Source of the DNA: a virus
IMG/VR virus record: IMGVR_UViG_3300046780_000147
Span: 1-35,353 of that record
Length of the DNA: 35,353 bases
Strand: one strand, 5' to 3'
A program made the translations under genes and the position numbers. Position 1 is the first letter of the stretch, and the number at the start of each line of letters is the position of its first letter. The notes below the pieces were generated by a model. The model did no database searches and had not been told where the DNA came from. It saw only the letters and a list, made by a program, of their open reading frames with translations. Positions 14,372 through 25,400 of this stretch are shown in pieces.

Positions 14372-16743
14372 TGACCACGCTCAACCAGCCGTCGTTCACG
14401 GGCGGTGAGGCGAGCCCGAGCCTGTACGGTCGCGTAGACTTGGCCCGGTACTCCACCAGCCTGAAACTCTGCGAGAACTTCATCGTGCTCCGGCAGGGCG
14501 GCGTCACCAACCGCCCTGGCACAGAATTCATGGCACCTGCCAAGTATTCTGGGATAGCGGCAGGGTCCACGACCGGCGTTCGGCTGATTCCGTTCGAGTT
14601 CTCCAGCGACCAAACCTACATCCTCGAGTTCGGGCACCTCTACGTCCGGTTCTATCGCGCTGGTGCCCAGGTCACGCAGGTCACTGAAGGGTTCCTATTT
14701 CCCGTCTGGGCGATCGGGACCACGTATGCGGCCGGCGACTGGGTGGTCTACCCGATCGCGGGTTCCCAGTCCTACATGGCACTGCAGGCCGGCATCGGCC
14801 ACCAGCCGGACACGTCGCCGACCTATTGGGTGGCCCAGGACGCCTACGAGCTGCCGACGGTGTACACCGGGGATGAGGTGCGTGATCTGCAGTACACGCA
14901 GTCCGCCGATGTCATGACGCTGGTCCACCCGAACCATCCTCCGGCCGAACTGCGTCGGATCGTCGGCGGCTTCTGGCAGTTCACCACGATCCTGTTCACC
15001 CCAACCATCGGTACGCCGGCGAGTTTGCTCGGGTATGGGACGGATATTACGGCGGGCTCACCAAACCTCAAGATCCACAGCTACAAAGTGACCGCCATCG
15101 GTCCGACAGGGCAGGAGGGATTGGCGGTTACGGCCACGGTGACGGCGATCGTGGAGACCGGAAAGCCGGCCGTCCTGACATGGCCTTCGGTCACGGATGC
15201 CGTGAGCTACAACATTTATCGGGCGCGAAACGGCGTCTACGGTTTCATCGGCAGCGTTGACGAGGGGGCCGCGACCGGGTTTGCGGTCTACGCGGGCGGC
15301 ACCACCTATGTCCGTGGTGATCTCGTGACGTATTCGGGGTCGGACTACTTCTCCAAGACCGGTGGCAACCTCGGGAATCAGCCGGACATCTCGCCGGTCC
15401 AGTGGCAGGTCCTGTTGGCGAACGTCTTCATCGACGACAACATCGCGCAGGATTTCACGGCGACGCCGCCGGATTGGGCGAATCCCTTCGGCGCACCGGG
15501 CGACTACCCGTCAGTCGTGACCTATTACCAGCAGCGGCTGGCGTTCGCGGCGACCGACAACCATCCGGAAACGATCTGGCTCAGTCGCACGGGCGACTTC
15601 CACAACTTCGGGGCCTCGAGTCCGCCGATCGACGACGACTCCCTGAACTTCGTGGTCGCGGCCGAGGAAGTACAGCGCGTCCGGGCGCTCCTGTCGCTCC
15701 AGTTTCTCGTGTCACTCACGTCGTCGGCCTCCTGGTTGATCGCGGGGGACCAGGATGGCGTCCTGACGCCGAGTACGATTAATCCTCGCGTGCAGGGATT
15801 CGACGGCGCCTCGACCATCAGGCCGGTGAAGGCCGGTGTCTCCGCCCTGTATATTCAGGCCAAGGGGTCGATCATTCAGGACCTGAACTACAGCCTGGAC
15901 GCCGGCGGTCTGCTCGGGTCCGACCTCTCCATCATGGCGAACCATCTGTTCGAGGGACACACGATCGTCGCGTGGACCTTCGCCAAGGTGCCGCACTCGG
16001 TTGTTTGGGCCGTGCGCGATGACGGGCTCCTGCTCGGCTTTACCTACATGAAGGAGCAACAGGTATGGGGTTGGCACCGGCACAGCACCGACGGTACGGT
16101 GCTGGATGTGGCCTCGGTCAGTGAGGGTGAGGAGGATGCGGTCTATCTACTCGTGCAACGTACCATCAACGGGAACGCGAACCGCCGCTACATTGAACGG
16201 CTGCACACCCGGTTCGTGGGCAGTGATAGTGCCGATGCGTTTTTCGTCGATTGCGGCCTCAGTTATGACGGCGCACCGGTCACCACGTTTGCGGGGCTGG
16301 ATCATCTCGAGGGGCGCGCGGTGGTCGCACTGGCTGACGGCAATGTCGTCCGGGGCCTGACGGTGAGTGGGGGTGCCGTGACGCTGCCGAACGCCGCCTC
16401 GGTGGTCCATATCGGCTTGGCCTACACGTCGACACTGGAAACGCTGGACATCACCGCCGGCCCCTCCACGATACGGACTCGCGAGAAGAACCTGTACAAG
16501 ATGACCGTCTACGTGCAGGACACCCGCGGGGGATGGCTGGGCCAGGACACGAGCCACCTCACCGAGTTCCGCCAGCGCCAGTATGAACCGTGGGATGTGG
16601 CGGTCACGCCAGTCACGGCGGCCATCGAACAGAACATCGAAAGCACCTGGGACAAGCCGGGACGGTTGGTGATTCAGCAACTGGACCCGCTGCCGATCAC
16701 GGTCCTGTCGATCATGCCCGAAGCCACGGTGGGCGGCGCATGA
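14371..16743 (+). CDS. Tail tubular protein B-like nozzle protein (T7 gp12 type)
   Basis: 790 residues starting at GTG 14371 (TAGTG overlap). The N terminus carries the family signature NQPSFTGGEASPSLYGRVDLARY followed by CENFIVLRQGGVTNRPGTEF. Later segments include YYQQRLAFAATDNHPETIWLSRTGDFHNF, DDDSLNF and a WLLAGDQ-like turn. The protein forms the tail tip tube through which DNA leaves. Two related inserts, near residues 115-153 and 309-346, share GTTY--GD-V-Y-G--Y and NQPD-SP--W motifs. These resemble carbohydrate-binding modules (CBM5/12 type) grafted on the nozzle. Confidence 0.88.
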   Translation: MTTLNQPSFTGGEASPSLYGRVDLARYSTSLKLCENFIVLRQGGVTNRPGTEFMAPAKYSGIAAGSTTGVRLIPFEFSSDQTYILEFGHLYVRFYRAGAQVTQVTEGFLFPVWAIGTTYAAGDWVVYPIAGSQSYMALQAGIGHQPDTSPTYWVAQDAYELPTVYTGDEVRDLQYTQSADVMTLVHPNHPPAELRRIVGGFWQFTTILFTPTIGTPASLLGYGTDITAGSPNLKIHSYKVTAIGPTGQEGLAVTATVTAIVETGKPAVLTWPSVTDAVSYNIYRARNGVYGFIGSVDEGAATGFAVYAGGTTYVRGDLVTYSGSDYFSKTGGNLGNQPDISPVQWQVLLANVFIDDNIAQDFTATPPDWANPFGAPGDYPSVVTYYQQRLAFAATDNHPETIWLSRTGDFHNFGASSPPIDDDSLNFVVAAEEVQRVRALLSLQFLVSLTSSASWLIAGDQDGVLTPSTINPRVQGFDGASTIRPVKAGVSALYIQAKGSIIQDLNYSLDAGGLLGSDLSIMANHLFEGHTIVAWTFAKVPHSVVWAVRDDGLLLGFTYMKEQQVWGWHRHSTDGTVLDVASVSEGEEDAVYLLVQRTINGNANRRYIERLHTRFVGSDSADAFFVDCGLSYDGAPVTTFAGLDHLEGRAVVALADGNVVRGLTVSGGAVTLPNAASVVHIGLAYTSTLETLDITAGPSTIRTREKNLYKMTVYVQDTRGGWLGQDTSHLTEFRQRQYEPWDVAVTPVTAAIEQNIESTWDKPGRLVIQQLDPLPITVLSIMPEATVGGA

Positions 16744-17216
16744 TGGATACCCGGACGTTCCACGTCGATCTCTCGCCCTCGAGTCCTGAAGACGTGTTCG
16801 AGATGGGGGACCGTATCCGCCTCGAAGACCGGCTGGAGTGTTGGGCAGCCGCGCATATCTGGGCCGAAGAGGCGATTATGCGGGGACTGGCGAGTTCCAC
16901 GCGGACATGGACCGCCCGCGCAGATGGCCGGATACTCTCCATGCTCGGCGTCGAGCCCGTCAGTGCGATCACCGGACTAGGCCGTCCGTGGATGATCGGG
17001 ACGGTGGACCTCGAGACCTACGCCATCGCCGCGATCCGCGCCAGTCGGCCGGCGCTGACGGTCATGCACCAACTGTACCCCCGACTGGAAAACTGGGTCG
17101 ACGCCCGCAACCTGAAGACGATCCGCTGGCTCCGCTGGCTCGGGTTCAAGGTGTACACGCCGAAGCCGTGGGGACTTGAAGGGATGCCATTTCACCGCTT
17201 TACGAGGGGGCTCTGA
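16743..17216 (+). CDS. T7 gp13-like internal virion protein (GNAT fold)
   Basis: 157 residues from ATG 16743; ATG 16740 is equally in frame. The C-terminal half contains LGRPWMIGTVDLETYAIA, then TVMHQLYPRLENWVDARNLKTIRWLRWLGF. This matches the T7 Gp13-related family with an acetyltransferase-like fold (G-PW-LGT, L-N-VDARN---IRWLKWLGF). It is encoded between tail nozzle and ejection proteins, as expected. In T7 gp13 is dispensable for infection and is not well understood. Confidence 0.85.
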   Translation: MDTRTFHVDLSPSSPEDVFEMGDRIRLEDRLECWAAAHIWAEEAIMRGLASSTRTWTARADGRILSMLGVEPVSAITGLGRPWMIGTVDLETYAIAAIRASRPALTVMHQLYPRLENWVDARNLKTIRWLRWLGFKVYTPKPWGLEGMPFHRFTRGL

Positions 17217-17680
17217 TGTGTATTCCATTGGCCGCTCTCGCGGCGGGAGCCGCCCTGACCGGTGCCACGGTAGGGGCCGTCGGTCAGATTGCCCAGGGCA
17301 GTTACAACGCCGCCGTGGCGCGCTCAAACGCCGCCAACCTCGACTATGCGGCGACGGACGCCCTGAATCGGGGACGGATCGCGGCTGACCAGAAACGGAC
17401 GGATACTGCCAGGGTGATCGGGGCGCAGCGGGCCGGAATGTCCGGTGTCGAATTGAGCGGTGGGTCGAGTCTGGACGTGCTGGTCGGCACGGCGGGGATC
17501 GGTGCGCAGGATGCACTCACCATCCAGAACAACGCGGCCCGCGAGGCGTGGGGATACCGCACCCAGGCGGGCTACGCGCGCCAGCAGGCGAAGTTCGCCA
17601 TGTCGCAGGGTCTGTTCGGCGCTGCCTCGACGATCCTGACCGGCTCGATGCAGGCCGGCGACATCCTGAGTAAGAGATAA
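17216..17680 (+). CDS. Internal virion protein B-like (T7 gp14 type)
   Basis: 154 residues, Ala/Gly-rich. It starts with a hydrophobic MCIPLAALAAGAALTGATVGAVGQ segment and continues with an amphipathic helix (SNAANLDYAATDALNRGRIAADQKR) and a second Gly/Ala segment. The composition, the Met-Cys start and its position before two large internal proteins fit the smallest ejection protein, which in T7 inserts into the outer membrane. It overlaps its neighbours by one base each side. Confidence 0.75.
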   Translation: MCIPLAALAAGAALTGATVGAVGQIAQGSYNAAVARSNAANLDYAATDALNRGRIAADQKRTDTARVIGAQRAGMSGVELSGGSSLDVLVGTAGIGAQDALTIQNNAAREAWGYRTQAGYARQQAKFAMSQGLFGAASTILTGSMQAGDILSKR

Positions 17681-19431
17681 TGCCCTCCGTCCCGCGCTAC
17701 GACTCGCCAACGGTCGCACCCCAAGGGGTGCCGATTCCACAGGCGCAGGGTGCGCCCGCAGAAGCGTTCGGCACCGATCTCGGGCGCGGACTGCAGGCCA
17801 GCGCGGCGGGCCTCAGTCAGATGGCGGAACGCCAGCAGGAAGAGATGGACGCGGCGCGGATCACCGCCACGATCCCGATGCTGGACGACGCCGAACATCA
17901 GGTGGTCACGGCCGCCCGCTCGAAGCAGGGATGGGATGCCCTGCCGGTCCATGATCAGGCAGTCGGTGCGTTCGACAAGGCAACCGACTCCATCGTGAAC
18001 GGCATGGCGAACGAGCGCCAGAAGACGATTGTGCGCCGGATGGCCTCGCAGCAGCGTGGCAGTATCAGCACGCAGCTCGACAACTACACGAATAGCGAGG
18101 TCCGTCGGGCGCAGTCCGTGGATGCCGACACGGCCGCCGCCTCGACCGCGAATCTGGCGGTCAGCCACTACCAGGATCAGGGTCGACTGGCGCAGGACTT
18201 CGCCAAGGGCGAGGCCGTCGTCCGGAGTTACGGCCAACGGGCCGGCCTGACCCCAGAGACGGTGGATGCCCAGGTCGCAACGTGGCGGTCGAACGTCCAT
18301 GTTGGCGTGGTCGAGCGTGCCCTGCAGGATCAGAACGTCGCGTTCGCCCGCACCTATCTGGAGACCAATCGTGACGCCATTGAAGGCGGACAGTTGGGCC
18401 GGCTGGAGAAGGCCGTGGCCGAAAGCGGGACGCTGGCCGACGCCTTCGCGGCCACCGATCGTATCATGGCGTCGGCGACCAGTCTGGGTGACGCGCAGAA
18501 GATGGTCCGCGAGATCAAGGACCCCGAGGTGCGGCAGCGGGCGCAGACGGAAGTAGATCAGCGGTTCAATGAACAGGAGGCGTCCCACCGGATCGCGGAG
18601 AACCATCTGTACGAGGGATGGTCGACGCAACTGGAGCGGAACGGCGACGGGAACATCAACCATCTCCGGGCACAGATGGGCGCCGACTGGCTCAAACTGG
18701 ATACCAGCAGCCGGGAGTCATTGGAGGCGCGTGCGCGCCAGATCGAACAGCAGTCGATGGGTGTGCCGATCAAGACCGACGAGCGCGTCTGGACTGATTT
18801 CACGCTGGCGCCGCCAGAGGTGCAGGCCCAGGTGAACCCGCTGAAGGACTTGCTGCCCTATCTGAGCGAGCCCGACTACCAGGCCGCCGTGCAGCACATC
18901 GCTCAACTGCGGGAAGGCGGCAAGGGAGCTGTGGCCGGCGTCACCGACGCCAAGGACCAACTCCTGACGGCCGCGCAGGGTGCGGGCATCGTACCCCGCG
19001 ACCTGACGAAGAACTGGTCCGATCTGGAGATCCATCGGTACGCCGGGATGCAGCGGGCCATGAACGAGCAGATCAAGGCGTTCCACGATAAGACTGGCAA
19101 GAACCCGGACCCGACCGAGACACAGAAAATGGTCGACGGACTGCTACTGAATCAGGTCCGAGTCCAGAAGCCGATCCTCGGCTGGGACGTGCTGGGCACG
19201 AAGACCGTGCCCGTACCTGCCTCCTCCGTGATCGACGCCGATGTGGCTGACATGACCGAGGCCGAACTGGCGAAGGTGAACGTGCCGCCCGAGGCGGTGG
19301 CCCAGTACACCAACCGCTACCGGAGCATCCACGGCGACGCGATCAGTCGGGTCGACGTGGTGCGGCTGTGGCTGGCCGCCCTCCGGCATGACCGGACCGT
19401 GTGGGAGCAGATGGGGCTGGACGGCCCGTAA
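17680..19431 (+). CDS. Internal virion protein C-like (T7 gp15 type)
   Basis: 583-residue, mostly helical, Gln/Ala/Asp-rich protein. The head is Pro-rich (SVPRYDSPTVAPQGVPIPQAQ) and reads G-DLGRGLQASAAGLSQMAERQQEEMD, a start common to gp15-like ejection proteins in podophages. The rest is a string of helices without catalytic motifs. Together with the flanking genes it probably forms the channel through which DNA crosses the cell envelope. The assignment relies on synteny and composition more than on motifs. Confidence 0.75.
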   Translation: MPSVPRYDSPTVAPQGVPIPQAQGAPAEAFGTDLGRGLQASAAGLSQMAERQQEEMDAARITATIPMLDDAEHQVVTAARSKQGWDALPVHDQAVGAFDKATDSIVNGMANERQKTIVRRMASQQRGSISTQLDNYTNSEVRRAQSVDADTAAASTANLAVSHYQDQGRLAQDFAKGEAVVRSYGQRAGLTPETVDAQVATWRSNVHVGVVERALQDQNVAFARTYLETNRDAIEGGQLGRLEKAVAESGTLADAFAATDRIMASATSLGDAQKMVREIKDPEVRQRAQTEVDQRFNEQEASHRIAENHLYEGWSTQLERNGDGNINHLRAQMGADWLKLDTSSRESLEARARQIEQQSMGVPIKTDERVWTDFTLAPPEVQAQVNPLKDLLPYLSEPDYQAAVQHIAQLREGGKGAVAGVTDAKDQLLTAAQGAGIVPRDLTKNWSDLEIHRYAGMQRAMNEQIKAFHDKTGKNPDPTETQKMVDGLLLNQVRVQKPILGWDVLGTKTVPVPASSVIDADVADMTEAELAKVNVPPEAVAQYTNRYRSIHGDAISRVDVVRLWLAALRHDRTVWEQMGLDGP

Positions 19432-22400
19432 TGGCCGACGATCCCCTGCAGGGTCCGGTCTTCCCACCGACGCCACCGATCCCGACGCTGCCTAAGCCGC
19501 GGCCCACCTTCAGTGCGCCGCGACCGAAGCCCACGCCAGCGCCCGATGATCCGCTGCAGTTCTACGACACACCGACCACCAAGGCAGCGGATCCGGCGGC
19601 GGCGGCGGTCAGTTTCTACGACCAGAGCGGCAACGGCCGACTGTCGACCTCGGTCGACTTGGCCCATACGGTCAAGCCGGATGCCCACGCCGAGGCGCTG
19701 AAGCTCGCGGACCGCACCGGACTCCCGATCGACTTCATCAGCCGCAACATACCGGAGGTCCAGCGCGAGGCGGACCGCCGCGACTTCAACGCCGACCAGT
19801 TCCGACGCACCAGTCCGGCGCTGGCAGACTGGCTCCAGAACCCCGATCACGCGATGGTCAGCGGCGACGACCATACGGTACTGCAGAAACTGGAACTGCA
19901 GATCCAGTCGATCGCCCAAGCGTGGCGCCAGGGCACGGTGCAGGGTGATCTCGGCGACGAAGCCGTGGCGCTCCGTGCCCAAGCCGCTCGGGCGGCTGGT
20001 GGGGCGGACAATCCGCTGACGCCAGAGCAAGCCAGCCAGCTCGCCATGATCGACCAGGCCGAGGGCTATTTCGCCAACGAGTCGCAGGGCCAAGGTGCGC
20101 TCGCCTACGGGGTGCGGACCACGGCCGCCCTCGCCCGCGGGCTGCTCGGGTTTGCGCGGGCTGGTGCCGTGCCAGGGATGGTCGGCGGGGCGTTGGCGGG
20201 CGCTGCAGCGGTCGCGGCCGGACAGCCGGAAGCCGTGGTGCCGGCCGTGAAGACCGGCATCGCGGTCGGTGGAGCGGCTGGCACCTATAAGTACGCGTTC
20301 GATCAGTCGATGGGCTCGGCGTTCCGTGAATTCTCGGCGATCACCGACGAAAGTGGCCGACCGCTGGACCCGCAGATTGCCAGCATCGCGTCCGCCGGCG
20401 TCGGGGCGGTGAACGCGGCCTTGAATCTCGTGGGTGAGCGCGTCCTGCTGAAACTCGTGCCAGGCGCAGAGCAGTTCCTGAACGCCAGTCCGCTCGGTGT
20501 ACAGGATGCGGTCAAGATGGCGCTGACCAAGCCGACGTTCCGGATGGCGCTGCTCGAGGCGGGGAAGTCGTGGCTGCACTCGGGGACGATCAACGGTGCC
20601 TTGGGCGCGGCACAGGAACTGGTCACGATCCTCGGGCGCGAGGGAGCGGAGGAAGCATCAGGCGGTACATTCGCACCGCAACCGGCTGGTGCCGACGTAG
20701 GCCGAGTGAAGTCTGGCGGCCTCGCCGGCGTCGTGGGTGGTCTCGGCGTCGGTGCGATCCTCTCCACCCCACGGCTGGCAATGGAGTCGGCGGCGGTCCG
20801 CAATGCGAACATCGTGGTCGACCAGTTCAAGGCGCTGGGCGAGACGGTGAAGGAGAGCAAGACCGCCGAACGCCTGCCGTCAGCGGTACAGGACCTCGTG
20901 CAGCACGCCGTCAACACCCACGACGCCCCGGAGAACGTATTCGTCGACATCGGCCGCTGGCAGACGCTGTTCCAGACGGCTCCTGCTGGCGCGGCCGAAG
21001 AAGCCGCTACCCAGATCCTCGGGAGTCCGGATCAGTACCGGGAAGCCGTGGCGAGCGGCGGCGACCTCGTGATCCCGCTGTCCCAGTACACGGCCAAGGT
21101 GGCGGGCACGCCGCTCGGCGACCGCCTGATGCCGGAGATCCGGATTCGACAGGGTGATCTGTCCCAGCGTGAGGCCGAGGAAGCGGCGAAGACGATGGAG
21201 TCCGCCGCCGGTCCCGTGGCCGATGAAGCGATCCTGACGCCAGCGCAGAAAGCCGCCCAGAGTTTCCAGACTGGGATGGAAGCCCAACTCCGGGATGCGG
21301 GGGCGAGCCCGGCTGAGGCGGAGGCCCAGGCTGCGGTACCGACCGCCTTCTTTCGGACGCTCGGGGAGCGCGTCGGCCAGAACCTGTTCGACCGCTACCG
21401 GATCAACGTGGCGCGGCGGGAGACGATACCCGAGGCACAGCAGCCCGAGCAGCCGTCAGCCGCCGAGGCGCCACGGGCGGTCCTGCCGGAGCCGAGTCCG
21501 GACCCGGTGGGGTACAAGCGGAACGTCCAGAAGTACACGGACGCCGAACTGCTGCGCCGGTACGAAGACACGCACACGCGATTTGAGAGCGTGTACGCCA
21601 TCAGTCAGCAGGTGGGCCAGAAAGGCATGGGCACGCTCAAGGATTTCCGGCAAGCCCAGAAATTCGCCAGTCTCCGCCAGGGTCACGACTCCGCCTACCT
21701 CATCAAACTCGGCGACGAACTGCGGCGTCGGGGAATTGACCCAGACCAATTCCTCTATGAACGACAGCAGGCCCGCGAGGCAGTACCGAGTGAATTTGAC
21801 CTGAGTCCGGCGGACAAAGCCGCCTTTGACGCCGCCAGCGAGCGCGCTGCGATTCAGGACGAAGCCAAGGGCGGCACCGTAGACGTGGCCCGCGCCTACA
21901 AACGCTCCATCCTGTCACCAGATGTTCCGTTCGCGTCGGATGCGACGGTGCTGTTTCAGCGGAAAATCGACCCCAATCTCAGAGTCCAGATAGAGCAGTA
22001 TTATCCGGAAGCCAGCGACCAGGCCGTCAACATCATCCTCAAGTACAAGGGTGATATTGCGGCTGCCCTTAACTCGCTGCCTTTTGATGATGCACGCGGA
22101 ACTGGGTTTAAGTCTGATAAGGCAATGCTAGCCGAGGAATTGGACAATCTTCAGTACGATGACAACGGCAAGTTGCGTGAACCGATCACGCTGAAGTCGA
22201 ACGCCGAACTGCTGGGCTCAGAGCCGAAGGGTGACGCCGATGGCACACCAGCCGAGCGCGAATTGTTCCAAGCATGGGCGAGCCTCGACAAGATCGACGC
22301 CCGCGAGGGACGGCGCACCACGAAGCCGGACCCGGCCGAACTGGCGGTTGCTCGTCAGCGCCTGCTCGACGCGGAGACGAACGTCCAACGGGAGAAGGAC

Positions 22401-25400
22401 GGCTTGCCCCCGATCCAGACGCCAGTCGAGTTGCCGGATGTACCGGGACCGGGCGGGCCGACACTGGAGGAATTCACCGCACAGATGCGGGCGCGACTCG
22501 GTGAGGCCGGGCTGAAGCAAGGCGAGAAAACACTGGAGACTGTCGTTGGCACAGCAGAGCGTGGTACTAAGGCGGTAACGGCAAACGGGACGGAAGTAGA
22601 ACTCGCCCATTCTGGGATGCAGAGTTCTGCTGGCAAGACGGTCTCTACGCTTGATGGCGGCCAGATGGATAAGTCGGCAATCGCCAAAATCGTAGATAAG
22701 AACGGCAATGTTCTCTGGGAAAGAGGCCAGCCGTCTACGGCGAAGGGCGCCATCCAGTTCTCCGGCGCCGGCCCGATTCGGGAATTCAACATCTCCCTCT
22801 TGCCCACGGCGGACCGCAGCACGTTCCTGCACGAGACCGGCCACCTGTTTCTGGAGGTCATGTCCGACCTCGCGGACCAGCCAGCCGTCGCCGAGGACAT
22901 GCAGGTCATCCGTGATTGGGTGGGCAACGACGGGACGCCGTTCACCGAGGCGCAGCACGAGCAGTTCGCCCGCGGCATCGAAGCCTATCTGCTGGAAGGC
23001 AAGGCACCCAGCGCGCCGCTCCGGACGGCGTTCGCCCGGTTCCGGACCTGGCTGGTGGCGATCTACCGGGAACTGCGGAACCTGAACGTGACCCTGACGC
23101 CCGAAGTCCGGTCCACGATGGACCGGCTCCTGGCGAGCGAGGACGAGATCACGGCGGCCCAGCAGGCCCAGCGGTACGAGCCCCTGAAGCAGGCTGATCT
23201 CGGGGCGACAGCGGCAGAATATGCCGCCTACCGCCGGAGCACCGATCGGGCCACGGAAGCCGCCCAGACGGGCCTCGTGGCCGACCTACTCAAGGAGGAG
23301 CGTCGGGAGTCGACCGCGTTCTGGCAGGCTGAGACGGAACGTACCAGGGCCGCGGTGGCATCGGTGCTGGAGGCCGATCCCGCCTATCAGGCGCTCAACT
23401 ACCTCCAGACTGGCGCGTTGCTGGAAGGGGCCTCCGAGGAGCAGAAACTGGCCTTCTTGGAGACGGAGCCGGTCAAGTTGGACCGCGGCATCCTGGCCCA
23501 TCGGTACGGGGAGACGATCCTGACCGAACTGCCCGGTGGCGCCAAGGGCGAGGGGAAGCGTGTCTGGGTGGCCGAGGGCGGGGTGGATCCGGACGAACTG
23601 GCGCCGCACTTCGGGTTCGAGTCCGGCGACGAACTCGTGCAGGCGCTGCTCGAGAAGAAGGGGAAGCCGCTGGACGGCCCGACCGGAGAGATCGAACGGC
23701 AGACCCAGGCGCAGATGCGGGCGAACCACCCCACCCTGCTCGGGGACAGCGCCCGGCTGGCACAGGCGGCCCAGGCCGAGGTGCACCGCGGCGAGCAGAC
23801 GAACGTCCTGCTGACGGAACTCAAGATGCTGGGCAAGCGCCGGGGCCAGCGGTTGCCGCCGAATATCGACGCCGTGCGGGAGCAGGCGCGAGCGATCGTG
23901 GGCCGGAAGTCGGTCCGCGACCTGTCGCCGTCCAGCTACCAGAGTGCCGAGGCACGGAACGCCAAGCTGACCGAGGATGCGCTGGCGAAGGGTGACTTCG
24001 CGGCGGCGGCGGAATTCAAGCGCAAGCAGCTCCTGAACCACCTGGCCTACAAGATTGCCACGGACCTGCAGGAGAAGTCCGCCAAGTCGGCCGAGTACCT
24101 GAACGACATGGGCACCGACCGGGTGACCGCGATGCTCACCAAGGCCGGCGGCAGTTATCTGGAACAGCGAGACAAACTGCTGGAGCGGTTCGACTTCGCG
24201 CGGCGGTCCCTGAAGACGGTCGACCGGAACACGTCGCTGGCGGAGTGGATTGACGAACAGAAGGCACTCGGTCGCCAGCCGCAAATCAGCGCCGACCTGC
24301 AGGCCGAGGCGTATCGAACGAACTGGAAGAACCTGACGCCGGACCAGTTGTTCGACTTGCGGGACGCCGTGCGGCAGATCGTCCACCTCGCCAGGACGAA
24401 GAACCTCCTGATCGCCGAGCAGAAGGGTCGCGAGATACAGGCGGCCGTGACGGACATGGCGACGAGTATCATGGGGTTCACCAAGCATCCGAAGACCGCA
24501 CCGCTAGGGGCACTGACGGGCAAGGAGCGGCTGGCGGCGAACTTCGATGCGTTCATAGCCTGGCACACGAAGCTCGGCATCATCGTCCGGAATCTGGATG
24601 GCAACCAGGACAACGGAGCCGTGTTCCGCAACTTCCTGGCGCCGATCGAAGAGGCCCAGAACCACGAAGCGACCCGGATGCAGCGCGAGGGTGCGAAGAC
24701 GGACGCCATTTTCAAGCGGTACTACACAGCCGCTGAGAACACGACAATGGCGCGGTTCGAGCGGGCCGTCGTACCGGGTGCCGAAGAGGCCGGGATGCTG
24801 TCCCACTGGGACCGTCTCCTGATCGCCCTCAATGCGGGTACGGCCGACAACCTGAAGAAGCTGATCGACGGCTCGACGCTCCGGCTCACCGAGTCCGGCG
24901 TGCAGGCGGTCATCAACTCGCTGGCGAAGCGGGACATGGAGTATGTGCAAGCGATCTGGGACCAGATCGGCTCCTACTGGGAGGAGATCAAGGCGAAGCA
25001 GGAGCGGGTCACCGGCCTCGCCCCGGAGAAGGTTGAGCCCCAGGTGGTGCATACCCGATTCGGTGACTACGCCGGCGGCTACTTCCCGATCGTGTACGAC
25101 AGCGAGCGGTCCCCAATCGCCTACGGGCACGAGATGGCGGAGATGGCGGACGTAATGAAGCGGACCGGCTACGGCAACAGCACCACCGCCCGCGGGCATA
25201 CCATCAACCGGGTGGAGAGCGCCGGTATCCCGCTCCGGCTGGACCCGGCCATCATCTACCGGCACCAAATGCAGGTGATCCATGACCTGACGCACCACGA
25301 GATGCTGATTGACGCCAACCGCCTGCTCCGCCACGAGGAGTTCCGGTCCGCGATCCTGGCGAACGCCGGCCCCAAGGTGTACCGCGAGATGCAGTTGATG

